Below, piece by piece: positions 16,625-26,320 of a stretch of DNA of 64,000 bases. Position 1 is the first letter of the stretch. Each line of letters begins with the position of its first letter. The DNA comes from Papillibacter cinnamivorans DSM 12816 (lineage in GTDB: Bacteria; Bacillota; Clostridia; Oscillospirales; Oscillospiraceae), in assembly GCF_900176335.1 (NCBI RefSeq), contig NZ_FWXW01000005.1:226669-290668 (forward strand). The letters are read 5' to 3'. The notes under the pieces were generated by a model, which saw nothing but the letters and a program-made list of their open reading frames with translations, did no database searches and was not told where the DNA came from. The position numbers were made by a program, and so were the translations under genes.

Positions 16625-17821
16625 ATGGGTGACCGAAGAATTATGAATAGAAAACGCATTCTCTCCAACATCGCGCTGATCGGGCTCGTAAGCTTTTTTG
16701 TGGATATGAGCACGGAAATGGTCTATCCCCTTATTCCTTTGTACCTGACAACGGTGCTTGGGGCGACCCCCGTGGCCGTGGGAATCATCGAGGGAATCGC
16801 GGAATCCGCGGCTTCCCTTCTCAAGGCCATGAGCGGCTATCTGGGAGACAGGCGGGAAAATAAGAAGGTCCTGATGCTTGCCGGATATTCGGCTTCCGTC
16901 GCGTATAAGATCCTGCTTCTGATCTCCGCCTCCTGGCCGGGGATTCTGGTTGCCAGAGTGGTAGACCGGGTGGGCAAGGGAATCCGGACCGCGCCCAGGG
17001 ACGCTCTGGTTGCCGAGTCCAGTAACAGCGGAAAGCTGGGAGGGTCTTTCGGGCTTCACAAGGCGCTGGATATGGGTGGCTCCGCCCTGGGAGCGCTCCT
17101 AGCATACCTGTTCGTCGCCACCGGCTTCGGCTTCCGCCCCGCCTTTCTTTTTTCCATCCTTCCCGCCGCGGCCGGCATCGCCATTATCCCCGCCGTCCGG
17201 GAGCAAAAGGCCGAGCCGGAGGCAGTCCGGCCTGCCCGGGCAAAAAGCGCGATGCCCGGAGGCATACTCCGGGCCTACCTCTTCATCATTTTCCTGTTCT
17301 GCCTGGGCAACTCCTCCAACGCCTTTCTTCTCCTGCGGGCGGAGGACCTGGGTTTTTCCGCCTCGGAGACGGTGCTTCTCTATTTTGGGTTCAATCTTTC
17401 CGCCTCCCTTCTCTCCATCCCCTTCGGCAGACTTTCCGACAGGCTGGGGAGGAGCAGGATTCTGGTCCCCGGGTATCTCATTTACGGCCTTGTTTACTTC
17501 GCCTTCGCCTTTGTATCGTACAAAGGGGCTGTCCCGCTGTTGTTTCTGGCATACGGAGCGTATACGGCTCTCATCAGCGGCGCGGAGCGGGCCTTTGTGG
17601 CGGAAAACGCGCCGGAAGGATACAAGGGAACGGCACTGGGCATCTACGGCATGCTCCAGGGCATCGGGCTTCTCTTCGCCTCCCTTCTGGCGGGGCTTCT
17701 CTGGGACCGCTTCAGTCCATCGGCACCCTTCATTCTGGGCGGCGTTTTGGGCTGCGTCTCGGCCCTGCTCATCGGCATATTGCTGGGCAGAAGGCAGAAC
17801 AAAAACTCCACGGCGGCATGA
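16625..17821 (+). CDS. Major facilitator superfamily transporter
   Basis: The 398-residue protein has twelve predicted membrane segments. After TM2 it carries the MFS-type loop (SGYLGDRRENKKVLMLAGY), and in the second half FGRLSDRLGRSRILVPGYL. DRVGKGIRTAPRDALVAESS near residue 115 resembles a subgroup of uncharacterised MFS proteins, so the substrate is unknown. The start could be 16625 or the ATG at 16643; neither has a strong ribosome-binding site. It is divergent from spoIIE, with 235 bp between the start codons, and ends at a terminator next to repeat copy 2. Confidence 0.85.
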   Translation: MGDRRIMNRKRILSNIALIGLVSFFVDMSTEMVYPLIPLYLTTVLGATPVAVGIIEGIAESAASLLKAMSGYLGDRRENKKVLMLAGYSASVAYKILLLISASWPGILVARVVDRVGKGIRTAPRDALVAESSNSGKLGGSFGLHKALDMGGSALGALLAYLFVATGFGFRPAFLFSILPAAAGIAIIPAVREQKAEPEAVRPARAKSAMPGGILRAYLFIIFLFCLGNSSNAFLLLRAEDLGFSASETVLLYFGFNLSASLLSIPFGRLSDRLGRSRILVPGYLIYGLVYFAFAFVSYKGAVPLLFLAYGAYTALISGAERAFVAENAPEGYKGTALGIYGMLQGIGLLFASLLAGLLWDRFSPSAPFILGGVLGCVSALLIGILLGRRQNKNSTAA

Positions 17822-17851
17822 CACGGCGGCAGACACCAGATATCTAATAAA

Positions 17852-17884
17852 AAGGGCTCCCGGCTGCATTCAGCCGGGGGCCTT
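17852..17884 (+). terminator. Terminator after the MFS gene
   Basis: AAGGGCTCCCGGCTG and CAGCCGGGGGCCTT pair around CATT, about 30 bp past the stop. Confidence 0.7.
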
Positions 17885-17886
17885 AG

Positions 17887-18084
17887 CTTGTCAAAAAAGA
17901 CGTTCCGCCTTTTTTGACAAAATGGTTTGCAGTCTGCCGCGCGCCTGGCCGTCCGCCGTATGCGGACGGTTCGACGCTTGCAGCCTGAGAAGTATTTTCG
18001 GGCACGTACACGCCGCGCCCGAAAATCATCCGATTTTATTTCGCCGCTCCGGCGGCGAAACTCTGCGAGGTTTTTTCGACAGAC
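17887..18084. repeat. Interspersed intergenic repeat, copy 2
   Basis: The core at 17927-18084 matches 7039-7196 in the same orientation and length. The flanking hairpin (17887-17919, TTGTCAAAAAAG/CTTTTTTGACAA) has a different stem sequence from copy 1 but the same architecture. In this copy the internal CCGTCCGC/GCGGACGG stem is perfect, where copy 1 has one mismatch. It again follows a terminator. Confidence 0.75.
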
Positions 18085-18103
18085 TGAGGTTCCCGCATGA
18101 TTC

Positions 18104-19018
18104 TCAAAAACCGTTCTTCCCGAAGTATTCTCTTGTTGCCTCCCGATCATGGTAAATCTGCGCCTTCAGCGCTTCCAAAGATTCAAACCGGATCTCCGGC
18201 CGCAGATACGCGTAATACTCCACCCGGACTTCCTTCCCATAAAGCTCCCCGCTGAAATCCAGAATGTTGGTTTCCACGGAAACCTTTCCGCTGCTGTCCA
18301 CGGTGGGCCGGATCCCCACGTTGGTCATGGCGTTGTACGGCATACCGTCCACGCAGACCCGGGTGGCGTACACCCCCCTGGCGGGAACCAGGATACCATC
18401 GGGAACGGTCATATTAATGGTGGGAATGCCGATGGAGCTTCCGATTTTGCGGCCGTGGTGGACGGTGTCCGAAAAGACGTGGGGGTGTCCCAGAAAGTCG
18501 TTGGCCCGCTCCATCTCCCCCTGGGCGATGAGCTTTCGGATATAGGTGGAGCTCACCGTGATTCCGTCATACTCCACCTTGGGGATGATGTCGCAGCCGA
18601 GGCCCAGCTGGGCACATTTTTCCCGGAGCCTCGCGGGATTCCCTTGGCCCTTGTAGCCGAAATGAAAATCATGCCCCGCCACGAGATGGGAAGCTCCCAG
18701 CTTGTCTCTGAGAAAGCCGGTGATGAACTCGTCCCAGGGCATGTGCATCATATGCTCGTCAAAATGGGCGAAAATGACCTCCTGGATGCCGAATAGGCGG
18801 CGCATGAGATCCGCCCTGTCGGCGGGCGTGTTGATAAGGGGCACCGGCTGTCCCACAATCAGATTTTCCGGGTGCCTGTCAAAGGTCACCACCGAGGCGA
18901 CGTATCCCAGCGCCTGCGCCCGCTGCGTGGTCTCCCGGAGCAGGGCGGCGTGCCCCCTGTGGACTCCGTCAAAAAAGCCCAGGGCTATCACTTTTCCCTG
19001 CGTCTGGCCGCTTTTCAA
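18104..19018 (-). CDS. ribF: Bifunctional riboflavin kinase / FAD synthetase
   Basis: The 304-residue enzyme turns riboflavin into FMN and then FAD. The N-terminal nucleotidyltransferase half shows ALGFFDGVHRGHAALLRET and the TSSTYIRKLI-like motif (VSSTYIRKLIAQGEMERAND). The C-terminal kinase half has GRKIGSSIGIPTINM and GVYATRV, then TNVGIRPTV. It is the last gene of the translation operon and overlaps truB by 4 bp (ATGA). Repeat copy 2 lies just beyond its end. Confidence 0.96.
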   Translation of the reverse strand: MKSGQTQGKVIALGFFDGVHRGHAALLRETTQRAQALGYVASVVTFDRHPENLIVGQPVPLINTPADRADLMRRLFGIQEVIFAHFDEHMMHMPWDEFITGFLRDKLGASHLVAGHDFHFGYKGQGNPARLREKCAQLGLGCDIIPKVEYDGITVSSTYIRKLIAQGEMERANDFLGHPHVFSDTVHHGRKIGSSIGIPTINMTVPDGILVPARGVYATRVCVDGMPYNAMTNVGIRPTVDSSGKVSVETNILDFSGELYGKEVRVEYYAYLRPEIRFESLEALKAQIYHDREATREYFGKNGF

Positions 19019-19917
19019 ACTCCATTCACCTCAAAAAAGCTCTTTTCGGTACGCATGACGCTCCCGCCGCCCGGCCCGCGCCGAAGCTCGCCCAGCATCA
19101 AAAAATCCCCTCCTGGGCCGTAGACCCGGTATCTCCCCTCCGCTCCGGAAATAGGGAATTCCCTTCCGTCCCGGCAGAAGCGCTCCTGTGTTTCGTCCAG
19201 GGTCACGGCGGGATACCCGGGAAAAAGGGAATCCACCGGCAAAATCAGTTCTGCCGCCCGGCCTTCCGCCGCCGCAGCCGCGACAGTCTCCAAAGAATGG
19301 GCGTCCTCCAGGGAAAAGCCCGCAGCACGGGTCCTGCGCAGCGCCGACAGTGCCGCGCCGCAGCCCAGGGCATCGCCGATGTCGCTGCACAGGGTGCGCA
19401 CATAGGTGCCCGCGGAACAGTCCACCAGAAGCTCGTATTCCCCGCCTCCGCCGCCCAGCAGCTCCAGGCGCGAGACCGTCACGGGCCGGGGAGGGCGCTC
19501 TACCGACTTTCCCTTCCGGGCAAGCTTATACATGGGCTGCCCGCCGATTTTCACGGCGGAATACATGGGCGGAACCTGAAATATCTTTCCCGTAAAATGC
19601 AAAAGAAGGTCCCGCAGCTCCTTTTCCCCCGCGATGACGGGGAAGGAGTCCAGAACGGACCCCGTTATGTCCTGGGTATCGGTCCGGATGCCCAGCCGCA
19701 GCCGGGCGATGTACTGCTTCCCGGAAAGAGATGCGTATTCGGCGGCCCGGGTGGCCCGCCCTATAAAAATCGGAAGCAGGCCGGTGGCCATGGGGTCCAG
19801 GGTCCCCCCGTGGCCAATGCGCCGCTCCTTTAAAATTCCCCGGAGCTTGGCCACCACGTCGTGGGAGGTCCAGCCCTGGGGCTTGTCCACCAGAAGGATT
19901 CCCGACGGCACCGGCAT
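19015..19917 (-). CDS. truB: tRNA pseudouridine-55 synthase
   Basis: TruB makes the T-loop pseudouridine of tRNAs. The 300-residue protein has GILLVDKPQGWTSHDVVAKL, the catalytic-aspartate motif GHGGTLDPMATGLLP, YIARLRLGIRTDTQDI and, near residue 165, DCSAGTYVRTLCSDIG. The ATG at 19917 shares a base with the TGA of the preceding nrnA-like gene (TGATG), with GGAAG upstream. An ATG at 19929 is an alternative. The end overlaps ribF, so the genes are translated in series. Confidence 0.96.
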   Translation of the reverse strand: MPVPSGILLVDKPQGWTSHDVVAKLRGILKERRIGHGGTLDPMATGLLPIFIGRATRAAEYASLSGKQYIARLRLGIRTDTQDITGSVLDSFPVIAGEKELRDLLLHFTGKIFQVPPMYSAVKIGGQPMYKLARKGKSVERPPRPVTVSRLELLGGGGGEYELLVDCSAGTYVRTLCSDIGDALGCGAALSALRRTRAAGFSLEDAHSLETVAAAAAEGRAAELILPVDSLFPGYPAVTLDETQERFCRDGREFPISGAEGRYRVYGPGGDFLMLGELRRGPGGGSVMRTEKSFFEVNGV

Positions 19918-20861
19918 CACCGCTTCCAAACCGTATCAAGCGCCTTTAAGATAGCCTCCTTGGCCTCGTCCACCGTACCTTCCACGGTGCAGCCCCCGGC
20001 AGCGGCGTGTCCGCCTCCGCCCAGCAGGGCGCATACCTTGGAGGAATTGACGGCCGGAGAAGACCGGAGGGATATTTTACAGGACCCCGGATCCAGTTCC
20101 CGGATGGTCACTCCCACGTCCACGCCTTCCACCTGGCGGGCAAACGCGGCCAGATCGTCGGCGTCGTCCTCGGTGGCTCCCACCCGGTTCATCATGTCCC
20201 GGGTCAGGACAGCAACAGCCACCGTCCCCCCGTCATACAGCTCCAGGCCTTCGAAGAGCATGGCCTCCAGCTTCAGCCGCTTGAAGGTCTTGGTGCTGAA
20301 AACCGCCTTGTTCACCGCGTAGGCGTCGATCCCCGTGTCCATGAGCTCGGCGGCCACCCGGTGGGCCTGGGCCGTGGTGTTGCCGTACCGGAAACAGCCC
20401 GTGTCGGTGGAGACCGCCAGATACAGCGGCAGGGCAATCTCCCGGGTGAGTTCCGTAAGCTCCCGCGCCAGGGCGTAGATCACCTCGCCGCAGGAAGCGC
20501 TTTTGGGATCCACGTACGTCTTTTTCGCATAACGGGAATTGGAGGGATGGTGATCAATGGCAAGGTCTATGCCGTCTGCATACCCCATCCCGTTTTCCTG
20601 AATCAGGTCCAGGCTCGCGGTGTCCACCGAGACCACAAAGGAAGGTTTGAACCCCTCCGGTGCGCCATAGGGCTCCACGTAAGACGCGAATAAATGAATG
20701 GTACCGAAATTTTTCAGCATATACGCCGTCTTTCCCAGATCCCGAAGCATCCGGCACAGGGCCGCGGCGGAACCCAGCGTATCCCCGTCGGGGCGACGGT
20801 GGGTCAGTATCAGAACTTTATCCTGCCCGCGAAGCAGGTCGGCGACTTCACTGAACTTCAT
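19917..20861 (-). CDS. nrnA: DHH/DHHA1 phosphoesterase, NrnA-like oligoribonuclease
   Basis: This 314-residue protein degrades short oligoribonucleotides and may also hydrolyse pAp. Motifs are THRRPDGDTLGSAAAL near residue 20, VSVDTASLDL, the DHH signature in AIDHHPSNSRY, and the DHHA1 substrate motif LLGGGGHAAAGGCTV near the C-terminus. The ATG at 20861 has AAGGAG seven bases before it; the longer upstream frame runs back into rbfA in another frame and is not real. It overlaps the end of rbfA, as in many clostridial operons of this type. Confidence 0.93.
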   Translation of the reverse strand: MKFSEVADLLRGQDKVLILTHRRPDGDTLGSAAALCRMLRDLGKTAYMLKNFGTIHLFASYVEPYGAPEGFKPSFVVSVDTASLDLIQENGMGYADGIDLAIDHHPSNSRYAKKTYVDPKSASCGEVIYALARELTELTREIALPLYLAVSTDTGCFRYGNTTAQAHRVAAELMDTGIDAYAVNKAVFSTKTFKRLKLEAMLFEGLELYDGGTVAVAVLTRDMMNRVGATEDDADDLAAFARQVEGVDVGVTIRELDPGSCKISLRSSPAVNSSKVCALLGGGGHAAAGGCTVEGTVDEAKEAILKALDTVWKR

Positions 20862-21216
20862 TTCCATTCTCCTTGTCCAATTCCCTGAGAAGTTTGGAAA
20901 TCCGGGCGCCCTGCCGGATGGAATTGTCCTGCTCAAACAGGAGTTCCGGCACATAGCGCAAAGACAGGGACGCCCCCAGTTCCCGGCGAAGATAGCCCGC
21001 CGCGGAGCGAAGCCCCTGTAGGACCCCCCTGGCGTCCTCCGACTCCAGGACGCTGACATAGACCCTGGCATAGCGAAGGTCCGCCGTCGTGTCCACCGCG
21101 GTGATGCTCACCATGCCGCGCACCCGGGGATCCTTCACCGAGCGCAGAAGGTTTACCAGCTCGCGGTTGATTTCCTCGTTGATTCTTCCAATCCTGTTTC
21201 CAGGCATGTTCCTCAT
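20848..21216 (-). CDS. rbfA: 30S ribosome-binding factor RbfA
   Basis: The 122-residue KH-like protein assists late assembly of the small ribosomal subunit. It shows RIGRINEEINRELVNLLRSV, DPRVRGMVSITAVDTTADL, YARVYVSVL and the C-terminal RYVPELLFEQDNSIRQGARI. Its neighbours infB and nrnA are the usual ones. A gap of about 170 bp to infB includes AT-rich DNA without a gene. Confidence 0.96.
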   Translation of the reverse strand: MRNMPGNRIGRINEEINRELVNLLRSVKDPRVRGMVSITAVDTTADLRYARVYVSVLESEDARGVLQGLRSAAGYLRRELGASLSLRYVPELLFEQDNSIRQGARISKLLRELDKENGNEVQ

Positions 21217-21385
21217 CCCCGTCTTTCCGGCGGATCGCCTTAATAATGTCCACTGAACAAATGCGTTTTTCGAAATGCATTTACAAATAGAGCAATCGTT
21301 GCTTTTTTTGACGGCAAAACGAGGGCGTTTTTCCGTTTCAGATGCATTTCAGAAGTCATGAAATAAATTCGGGAGCTCTTCCCGG

Positions 21386-23809
21386 TCAGGCGTTTATCTG
21401 CTCCATCACAAAGGCCTCTATTACGTCGCCTTCCTTGATGTCGCTGAATTTATCGATCCCGATGCCGCATTCGTAGCCCGCGGCCACTTCCTTCACGTCA
21501 TCCTTGAAGCGGCGCAGAGAGGCAAGCTCGCCTTCGAAAACCACGATGCCGTCGCGCACCACGCGGACCTGGCTTGCGCGGAGGATCTTCCCGTCCTGGA
21601 CGTAGCAGCCGGCTATAGTACCAGCGCCCGTAATCTTGTATACCTGCCGCACCTGAGCGTGGCCCAGGACGTTCTCCTTGAACTTGGGGGAGAGCATGCC
21701 CTTCATGGCGGCTTCCATCTCATTGATGCAGTCGTAGATCACCCGGTACATCCGGACGTCCACGTTGGCGCGGGCCGCGCTGTCCCGGGCGGCGTTGTCC
21801 GGCCGGACGTTGAAGCCCACCACAATGGCGTTGGAGGTGGATGCCAGCATGATATCCGATTCGGAAATGGCGCCCACGCCGCTGTGAATGACGCGCACGC
21901 GCACCTCCGGGTTGGAGAGCTTCTCCAAAGATGTCTTCACCGCCTCGGCGGTACCCTGAACGTCAGCCTTCACGATGATGCCGAGCTCCTTGACCTCGCC
22001 CTGCTGGATCTGAGAGAAAAGGTCCTCCAGGGTGACTTTGTGGGACGGCGCGCTGGCGGCGGCCTTTTCCTCTTCCTTGCGCTGCATGACCAGCTCCCTG
22101 GCCATGCGCTCGTCGGCCACGGCGTAGAAGAGGTCGCCCGCGCCGGGCACCTCGGACATGCCTATGATTTCCACCGGCACGGAAGGACCGGCCTGGGTGA
22201 GCTTCTCCCCCTTGTCGTCAGTCATGGCGCGAACGCGACCCACCGCCTTGCCGGCGATGATCACGTCTCCCTGCTTCAGGGTGCCGTTCTGAACCAGAAC
22301 GGTGGTGACCGGGCCGCGGCCCTTATCCAGCCTTGCCTCGATCACGGTGCCCTGGGCGGCCCGTTTGGGGTTGGCCTTCAGTTCCCGCATTTCAGCAGTC
22401 AGAACCACCGCTTCCAGGAGACTGTCCAGCCCCTGATGAAGCTTGGCGGAAATGGGACAGATAATCGTTTCGCCGCCCCACTCCTCGGACACCAGGCCGT
22501 ATTCCGTGAGCTGCTGTTTTATCCTTTCCGGATTGGCTCCGGGTTTATCCATTTTATTGATGGCCACGATAATGGGAATATTCGCCGCCTTGGCGTGGTT
22601 GATCGCCTCCACCGTCTGAGGCATGATGCCGTCGTCCGCCGCCACCACCAGAATGGCAATGTCGGTGACCATGGCGCCGCGGGCGCGCATGGAGGTGAAG
22701 GCCTCGTGGCCGGGGGTATCCAAAAAGGTGATGGGCTTTCCCTTGATCTGCACCCGATAGGCGCCGATGTGCTGGGTAATGCCTCCGGCCTCTCCGGAAA
22801 CCACGTCGGATTTCCGGATGGCGTCCAGCAGAGAGGTCTTGCCGTGGTCCACGTGGCCCATGACCACCACCACGGGGCTTCTGGGAACCAGATCCGCCTC
22901 GCTGTCGGCGCTCACGTCGATGAGGCGCTCCTCTATGGTGACCACCACTTCCTTCGTCACCTTAGCGCCCAGCTCCATGGCCACGAGGGCCGCCGTGTCG
23001 TAATCTATGACGTCGGAGACGGACGCCATGACACCCAGCTTAATGAGCTGCCGCACTACTTCCGCGCCGGTCTTTTTCAGGCGGGAAGCCAGTTCTCCCA
23101 CGGCGATCTCATCGGGGATTTCCACCTTCAGAGGCTGCTTTTTCGCAATCTCCAGCTGGAGGCGGCGCATCTTCTCCTGCTCCTCCTGGCGTCTCTTGCT
23201 GCCGAAGCCGGGCGCCGGGCGGCGCTGATCTGCGGCGCGGCGGATCTTCTCCTTCTTCTGGGATATATTCTGCACCTTGTCGGGCACCATGGTCTCCAGG
23301 CGCTCGTCATACCGGTCCAGATTGACCGCGGCCGTCTTCCGGGTATCCACGATCTTGGTCTGGGGCCTGGTGCCGGCGGGACGTGATACCGCCTGGGAAG
23401 CGGCAGGCTGCTTATCCGCCTGAGGACGGGGCTGGAAGGGCTTATTTTCCGCCGGACGGGCGGGAGCCGCCGGCGCGGCGGCTGCGCTGACCGGAGCGGG
23501 GGCGGGGGCGGAAGGCTTCCCCTGCTGCTGCGGGACGGGACGGCTTTGCTGCGCAGGCGCGGGCGCCGGCTCCGGAGAAGGCTGCGGCGCCGGTTCGGTA
23601 TAGGTGTCGGCATAGATTTCCTCGATGCTGCCGATCTGATTGTGCTGGGTCAGATACTCAAATATAAGGGCCAGCTCCTGATCCGTCAGCACCTGCATAT
23701 GGTTCTTGGGAGACTGGGCATACTCGGTGAGAACATCCGCAATCTCCTTGGAACCCAAATTAAAATCCTTTGCCACTTCATGCACCCTGTACTTGTTTAA
23801 ACTGCTCAA
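21386..23809 (-). CDS. infB: Translation initiation factor IF-2
   Basis: IF-2 is the GTPase that brings initiator tRNA to the small subunit. The 807-residue protein starts with the IF2N domain ([20 protein letters not shown]), then a low-complexity Pro/Ala/Gln stretch, a second IF2N domain, and the GTPase with [14 protein letters not shown] (G1), DTPGHEAF (G3) and NKMDKPGAN (G4), then domains II-IV. I chose the TTG at 23809, six bases after GGAGGTGG and just before the conserved N-terminus; an ATG at 23842 would add eleven atypical residues. It follows ylxQ closely. Confidence 0.95.
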   Translation of the reverse strand: MSSLNKYRVHEVAKDFNLGSKEIADVLTEYAQSPKNHMQVLTDQELALIFEYLTQHNQIGSIEEIYADTYTEPAPQPSPEPAPAPAQQSRPVPQQQGKPSAPAPAPVSAAAAPAAPARPAENKPFQPRPQADKQPAASQAVSRPAGTRPQTKIVDTRKTAAVNLDRYDERLETMVPDKVQNISQKKEKIRRAADQRRPAPGFGSKRRQEEQEKMRRLQLEIAKKQPLKVEIPDEIAVGELASRLKKTGAEVVRQLIKLGVMASVSDVIDYDTAALVAMELGAKVTKEVVVTIEERLIDVSADSEADLVPRSPVVVVMGHVDHGKTSLLDAIRKSDVVSGEAGGITQHIGAYRVQIKGKPITFLDTPGHEAFTSMRARGAMVTDIAILVVAADDGIMPQTVEAINHAKAANIPIIVAINKMDKPGANPERIKQQLTEYGLVSEEWGGETIICPISAKLHQGLDSLLEAVVLTAEMRELKANPKRAAQGTVIEARLDKGRGPVTTVLVQNGTLKQGDVIIAGKAVGRVRAMTDDKGEKLTQAGPSVPVEIIGMSEVPGAGDLFYAVADERMARELVMQRKEEEKAAASAPSHKVTLEDLFSQIQQGEVKELGIIVKADVQGTAEAVKTSLEKLSNPEVRVRVIHSGVGAISESDIMLASTSNAIVVGFNVRPDNAARDSAARANVDVRMYRVIYDCINEMEAAMKGMLSPKFKENVLGHAQVRQVYKITGAGTIAGCYVQDGKILRASQVRVVRDGIVVFEGELASLRRFKDDVKEVAAGYECGIGIDKFSDIKEGDVIEAFVMEQINA

Positions 23810-23851
23810 AAAAAGCCACCTCCGTATGTTTTGCGCCGACAATCCCTCGCG

Positions 23852-24319
23852 TCAGTCCTTGCCCGGTTTCCTCCGCGCCCCGTTTCGGGGGGCGCGTTTT
23901 TTTCCTGTTCCAAGCTTTTTATTCTTTTCATGGAGTCTAGACTCCAGTTTCCTCTGCTGTACCCTGCGGGCCAGCTCCGCCAGGCTCTCCGCCTGGGAGG
24001 CATACCCGGCGGGGTCCTCCCCGGCCAGTTTTTCCGCCAGATTTGCGGCAAAAACCGCGTCGGTCAGGGCGAAGACGGCGCAGGAACCGCGTCCGATAAC
24101 GCTCCCCAGCTCCGCTTTGGTAAAGGGAACGCCCATAAACGCGGCGCCCCCCGCCTCGGCAAAGTGCTTTGCCCGGCGGCAGGTATTTTCCGCCGCGTCG
24201 GAGGCAACGGCGACAAGCTTTGCCGTATGCGCTCTGGCGGCGGCGCCCACGGGTTCCTCTCCCGCGGCCAATGTCCCGGCCTTTTTGGCAAGGCCGATCC
24301 AACTAAGAGCCTTATTCAT
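23852..24319 (-). CDS. ylxQ: L7Ae/L30e-family RNA-binding protein YlxQ, long form
   Basis: The first about 100 residues form an L7Ae-type fold (LSWIGLAKKAGTLAAGEEPV, LVAVASDAAENTCRRAKHFA, VPFTKAELGSVIGRGSCAVF) known from kink-turn RNA binders. B. subtilis YlxQ is about 100 residues; this one, at 155, has an added basic coiled-coil tail (RRVQQRKLESRLHEKNKKLG...) that may add RNA affinity. It overlaps ylxR by 8 bp and precedes infB in the classical order. The precise role is unknown. Confidence 0.85.
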   Translation of the reverse strand: MNKALSWIGLAKKAGTLAAGEEPVGAAARAHTAKLVAVASDAAENTCRRAKHFAEAGGAAFMGVPFTKAELGSVIGRGSCAVFALTDAVFAANLAEKLAGEDPAGYASQAESLAELARRVQQRKLESRLHEKNKKLGTGKKRAPRNGARRKPGKD

Positions 24320-24584
24320 CCGGGGCCTCCATTTCCCGAGTCAGCCGGTCGTAAACTTCCTCGGGGATCTCCACATCCAGGGCGCGCCCCAGTGCCTTTG
24401 ACTTTTTCGCTTTTGCGAGACAGCCTGGATCATGACAGACATAGGCGCCGCGTCCCGGCTTTTTCCCCTTGAAATCCAGGGAGATCTCTCCCTCGGGGGA
24501 GCGGACCACGCGGAGCAGGTCCCGCTTGGGCTTCATCTCACGGCATCCGACACACTGCCGCATGGGTGTTTTCCTGGTTTTCAT
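24312..24584 (-). CDS. ylxR: YlxR (DUF448) RNA-binding protein, RnpM
   Basis: The 90-residue protein has the family signature RQCVGCREMKPKRDLLRVVR and GRGAYVCHDPGCLAKAKK, with four cysteines placed as in the family. YlxR/RnpM binds the RNase P RNA and modulates its activity in B. subtilis. It lies between nusA and ylxQ as expected. The gap of 69 bp to nusA holds no other gene. Confidence 0.93.
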   Translation of the reverse strand: MKTRKTPMRQCVGCREMKPKRDLLRVVRSPEGEISLDFKGKKPGRGAYVCHDPGCLAKAKKSKALGRALDVEIPEEVYDRLTREMEAPDE

Positions 24585-24653
24585 ATCCCCGTTTCCTCCC
24601 GGATCTGTCCCGCTTTATCCGGCGTTTGGCCGGTTGGTTTTTTGAAGCGCCGG

Positions 24654-25703
24654 CTATTCGGCGGACTGGGGCTTGATATCTATTTTATGGCCGGTGAGCT
24701 TGGCGGCAAGCCGCGCGTTCTGCCCCTCCTTGCCGATGGCAAGGGAAAGCTGGTCGTCGGGAACGATGACGCGGCAGCTTTTTCCGTCCTCCAGCAGGTC
24801 CACCCGGATCACGTCCGCCGGAGAAAGGGCGGAGGCAATGTACTTGGCGGGATCCTCGCTGTATTTGATGATGTCCACCTTTTCTCCCCGAAGCTCCTCC
24901 ACGATACCGGAAACCCGGCCTCCCCGGGGGCCCACGCAGGCACCGATGGGGTCCACGTTTTCGTCGTTGGACCAGACGGCAATCTTGGTCCTGCTTCCGG
25001 CTTCCCGGGCGATGCTCTTGATTTCCACGGTGCCGTCGTATATCTCGGGCACCTCCAGCTCAAACAGGCGCTTCACCAGTCCCGGATGGGTGCGGGAAAT
25101 GAGCACCTGGGGCCCATGGGAAGATTTTCTGACCTCCACCACATATACCTTGATCCGGTCCCCCTCGTTTAAAACCTCGTGGCGGACCTGCTCGCTCATG
25201 GAAAGCATGGCCTCGGTGGTCTCGGAATTGCTTCCGATGCGCAGAGAGACATTTCCGGTCCTGGGATCGATCCTGGTGACCACGCCGGTCATGATCTCGT
25301 GTTCTTTTGATGTGAACTCCTCGAAGATCAGGCCGCGCTCGGCTTCCCGGATCCCCTGGATGATGACCTGTTTTGCCGTCTGGGCGGCAATGCGGCCGAA
25401 ATTCTTGGTTTTGACCTCCAGCTTGACCACGTCGCCCAGCTCGGCCTTCCCCAGGGTTTCCCTGGCTTTTGCCAAAGAGATCTGGGTCGCGGGGGACTCC
25501 ACGGTTTCCACGACCTCTTTCTGTACGTACATGCGGATTTCCTTGTTTTTTTCGTCCATTTCCACAACAGCGTTGTCCACGCCGTCGTTATCCCGTTTAA
25601 ACGCCGTCAGCAGAGCCTGGGTGATCTTTTCCTGCATATAGCTTTTTGGAATTCCCTTTTCTTTTTCGATCTGTTCTATCGCGTCAAAAAACTCGGCGTT
25701 CAT
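24654..25703 (-). CDS. nusA: Transcription factor NusA
   Basis: NusA binds RNA polymerase and controls pausing, termination and antitermination. The 349-residue protein has the N-terminal domain (NAEFFDAIEQIEKEKGIPKS), an S1 domain, and two KH domains (VGACVGPRGGRVSGIVEEL and LSLAIGKEGQNARLAAKLTG). It lacks the extra C-terminal acidic repeats of E. coli NusA, as usual in Firmicutes. Start is the ATG at 25703 because the family's conserved N-terminus begins there, behind AGGAG; the longer frame upstream runs through rimP in another frame. Confidence 0.96.
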   Translation of the reverse strand: MNAEFFDAIEQIEKEKGIPKSYMQEKITQALLTAFKRDNDGVDNAVVEMDEKNKEIRMYVQKEVVETVESPATQISLAKARETLGKAELGDVVKLEVKTKNFGRIAAQTAKQVIIQGIREAERGLIFEEFTSKEHEIMTGVVTRIDPRTGNVSLRIGSNSETTEAMLSMSEQVRHEVLNEGDRIKVYVVEVRKSSHGPQVLISRTHPGLVKRLFELEVPEIYDGTVEIKSIAREAGSRTKIAVWSNDENVDPIGACVGPRGGRVSGIVEELRGEKVDIIKYSEDPAKYIASALSPADVIRVDLLEDGKSCRVIVPDDQLSLAIGKEGQNARLAAKLTGHKIDIKPQSAE

Positions 25704-25725
25704 GTCGTACGGTCTCTCCTGTCCC

Positions 25726-26181
25726 TTAAAATTCAATCTGAAGATGCACGAGGGCAATCTCTTTCTTTTCAAAACGAAGCTTTTCTTCGGCCGTGTCCAG
25801 GAGCACCGCGCCTTCCTCGTAGCCGGATAGCTTCCCCACAAATTCTTTTTTCCCGTTTTTCGCCTGATACAGCTTCACGGCCACAAGGGAACCCATGAAT
25901 TTCGCAAAATCCCCCGGACGGCGCAGAGGGCGCTCGGCTCCCGCGGAGGAGACCTCAAAGGTATAGCTTCCCTCAATGGGGTCCAGCTCATCCAGAAGGG
26001 CGTCAAGTTCCCGGCTTACCGCCTCGCACATCCCGATGGAAACCCCGCCGGGATGGTCGATATAGACCCGTAAAAACCAGCTTCCGGCTTCTTTCACGTA
26101 CTCGGTGTCCCAAAGTTCACAGCCGTGCTTTTCCACAACGGGCCGGGCAAGCTCCGAGACCAGTTCCGTGACCTTTTTCAT
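25726..26181 (-). CDS. rimP: Ribosome maturation factor RimP
   Basis: The 151-residue protein assists 30S assembly. It has ARPVVEKHGCELWDTEYVKE, FLRVYIDHPGGVSIGMCEAV, YTFEVSSAGAERPLRRPGDF (the conserved S-x-G-x-x-R-P-L) and a C-terminal SH3-like part. It is first in the rimP-nusA-ylxR-ylxQ-infB operon. I do not see a clear promoter between 26181 and the terminator hairpin at 26230. Confidence 0.94.
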   Translation of the reverse strand: MKKVTELVSELARPVVEKHGCELWDTEYVKEAGSWFLRVYIDHPGGVSIGMCEAVSRELDALLDELDPIEGSYTFEVSSAGAERPLRRPGDFAKFMGSLVAVKLYQAKNGKKEFVGKLSGYEEGAVLLDTAEEKLRFEKKEIALVHLQIEF

Positions 26182-26229
26182 TCCGTCCGGCTCCTTAAAT
26201 CCTTATTTTTCCATTCGCGAAGGTTCCAA

Positions 26230-26257
26230 CAAAAAGAGTGGGGAATCCCCACTCTTA
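26230..26257 (-). terminator. Terminator between spoVT and rimP
   Basis: On the minus strand AAGAGTGGGG pairs with CCCCACTCTT around ATT and runs into a T stretch. It would end spoVT transcription. If the operon promoter lies further upstream it could instead act as an attenuator before rimP. Confidence 0.75.
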
Positions 26258-26320
26258 GTCCGGCCAACGTTGCTAACGATGCGATTATATCATCCGGCCG
26301 GTTGAAATGCAAGCTTTTTC

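Noticed and set aside
21659..23386. A 575-codon plus-strand frame inside infB
   Set aside because: It is antisense to infB, and the His/Gly/Val-rich product is typical of a shadow frame.
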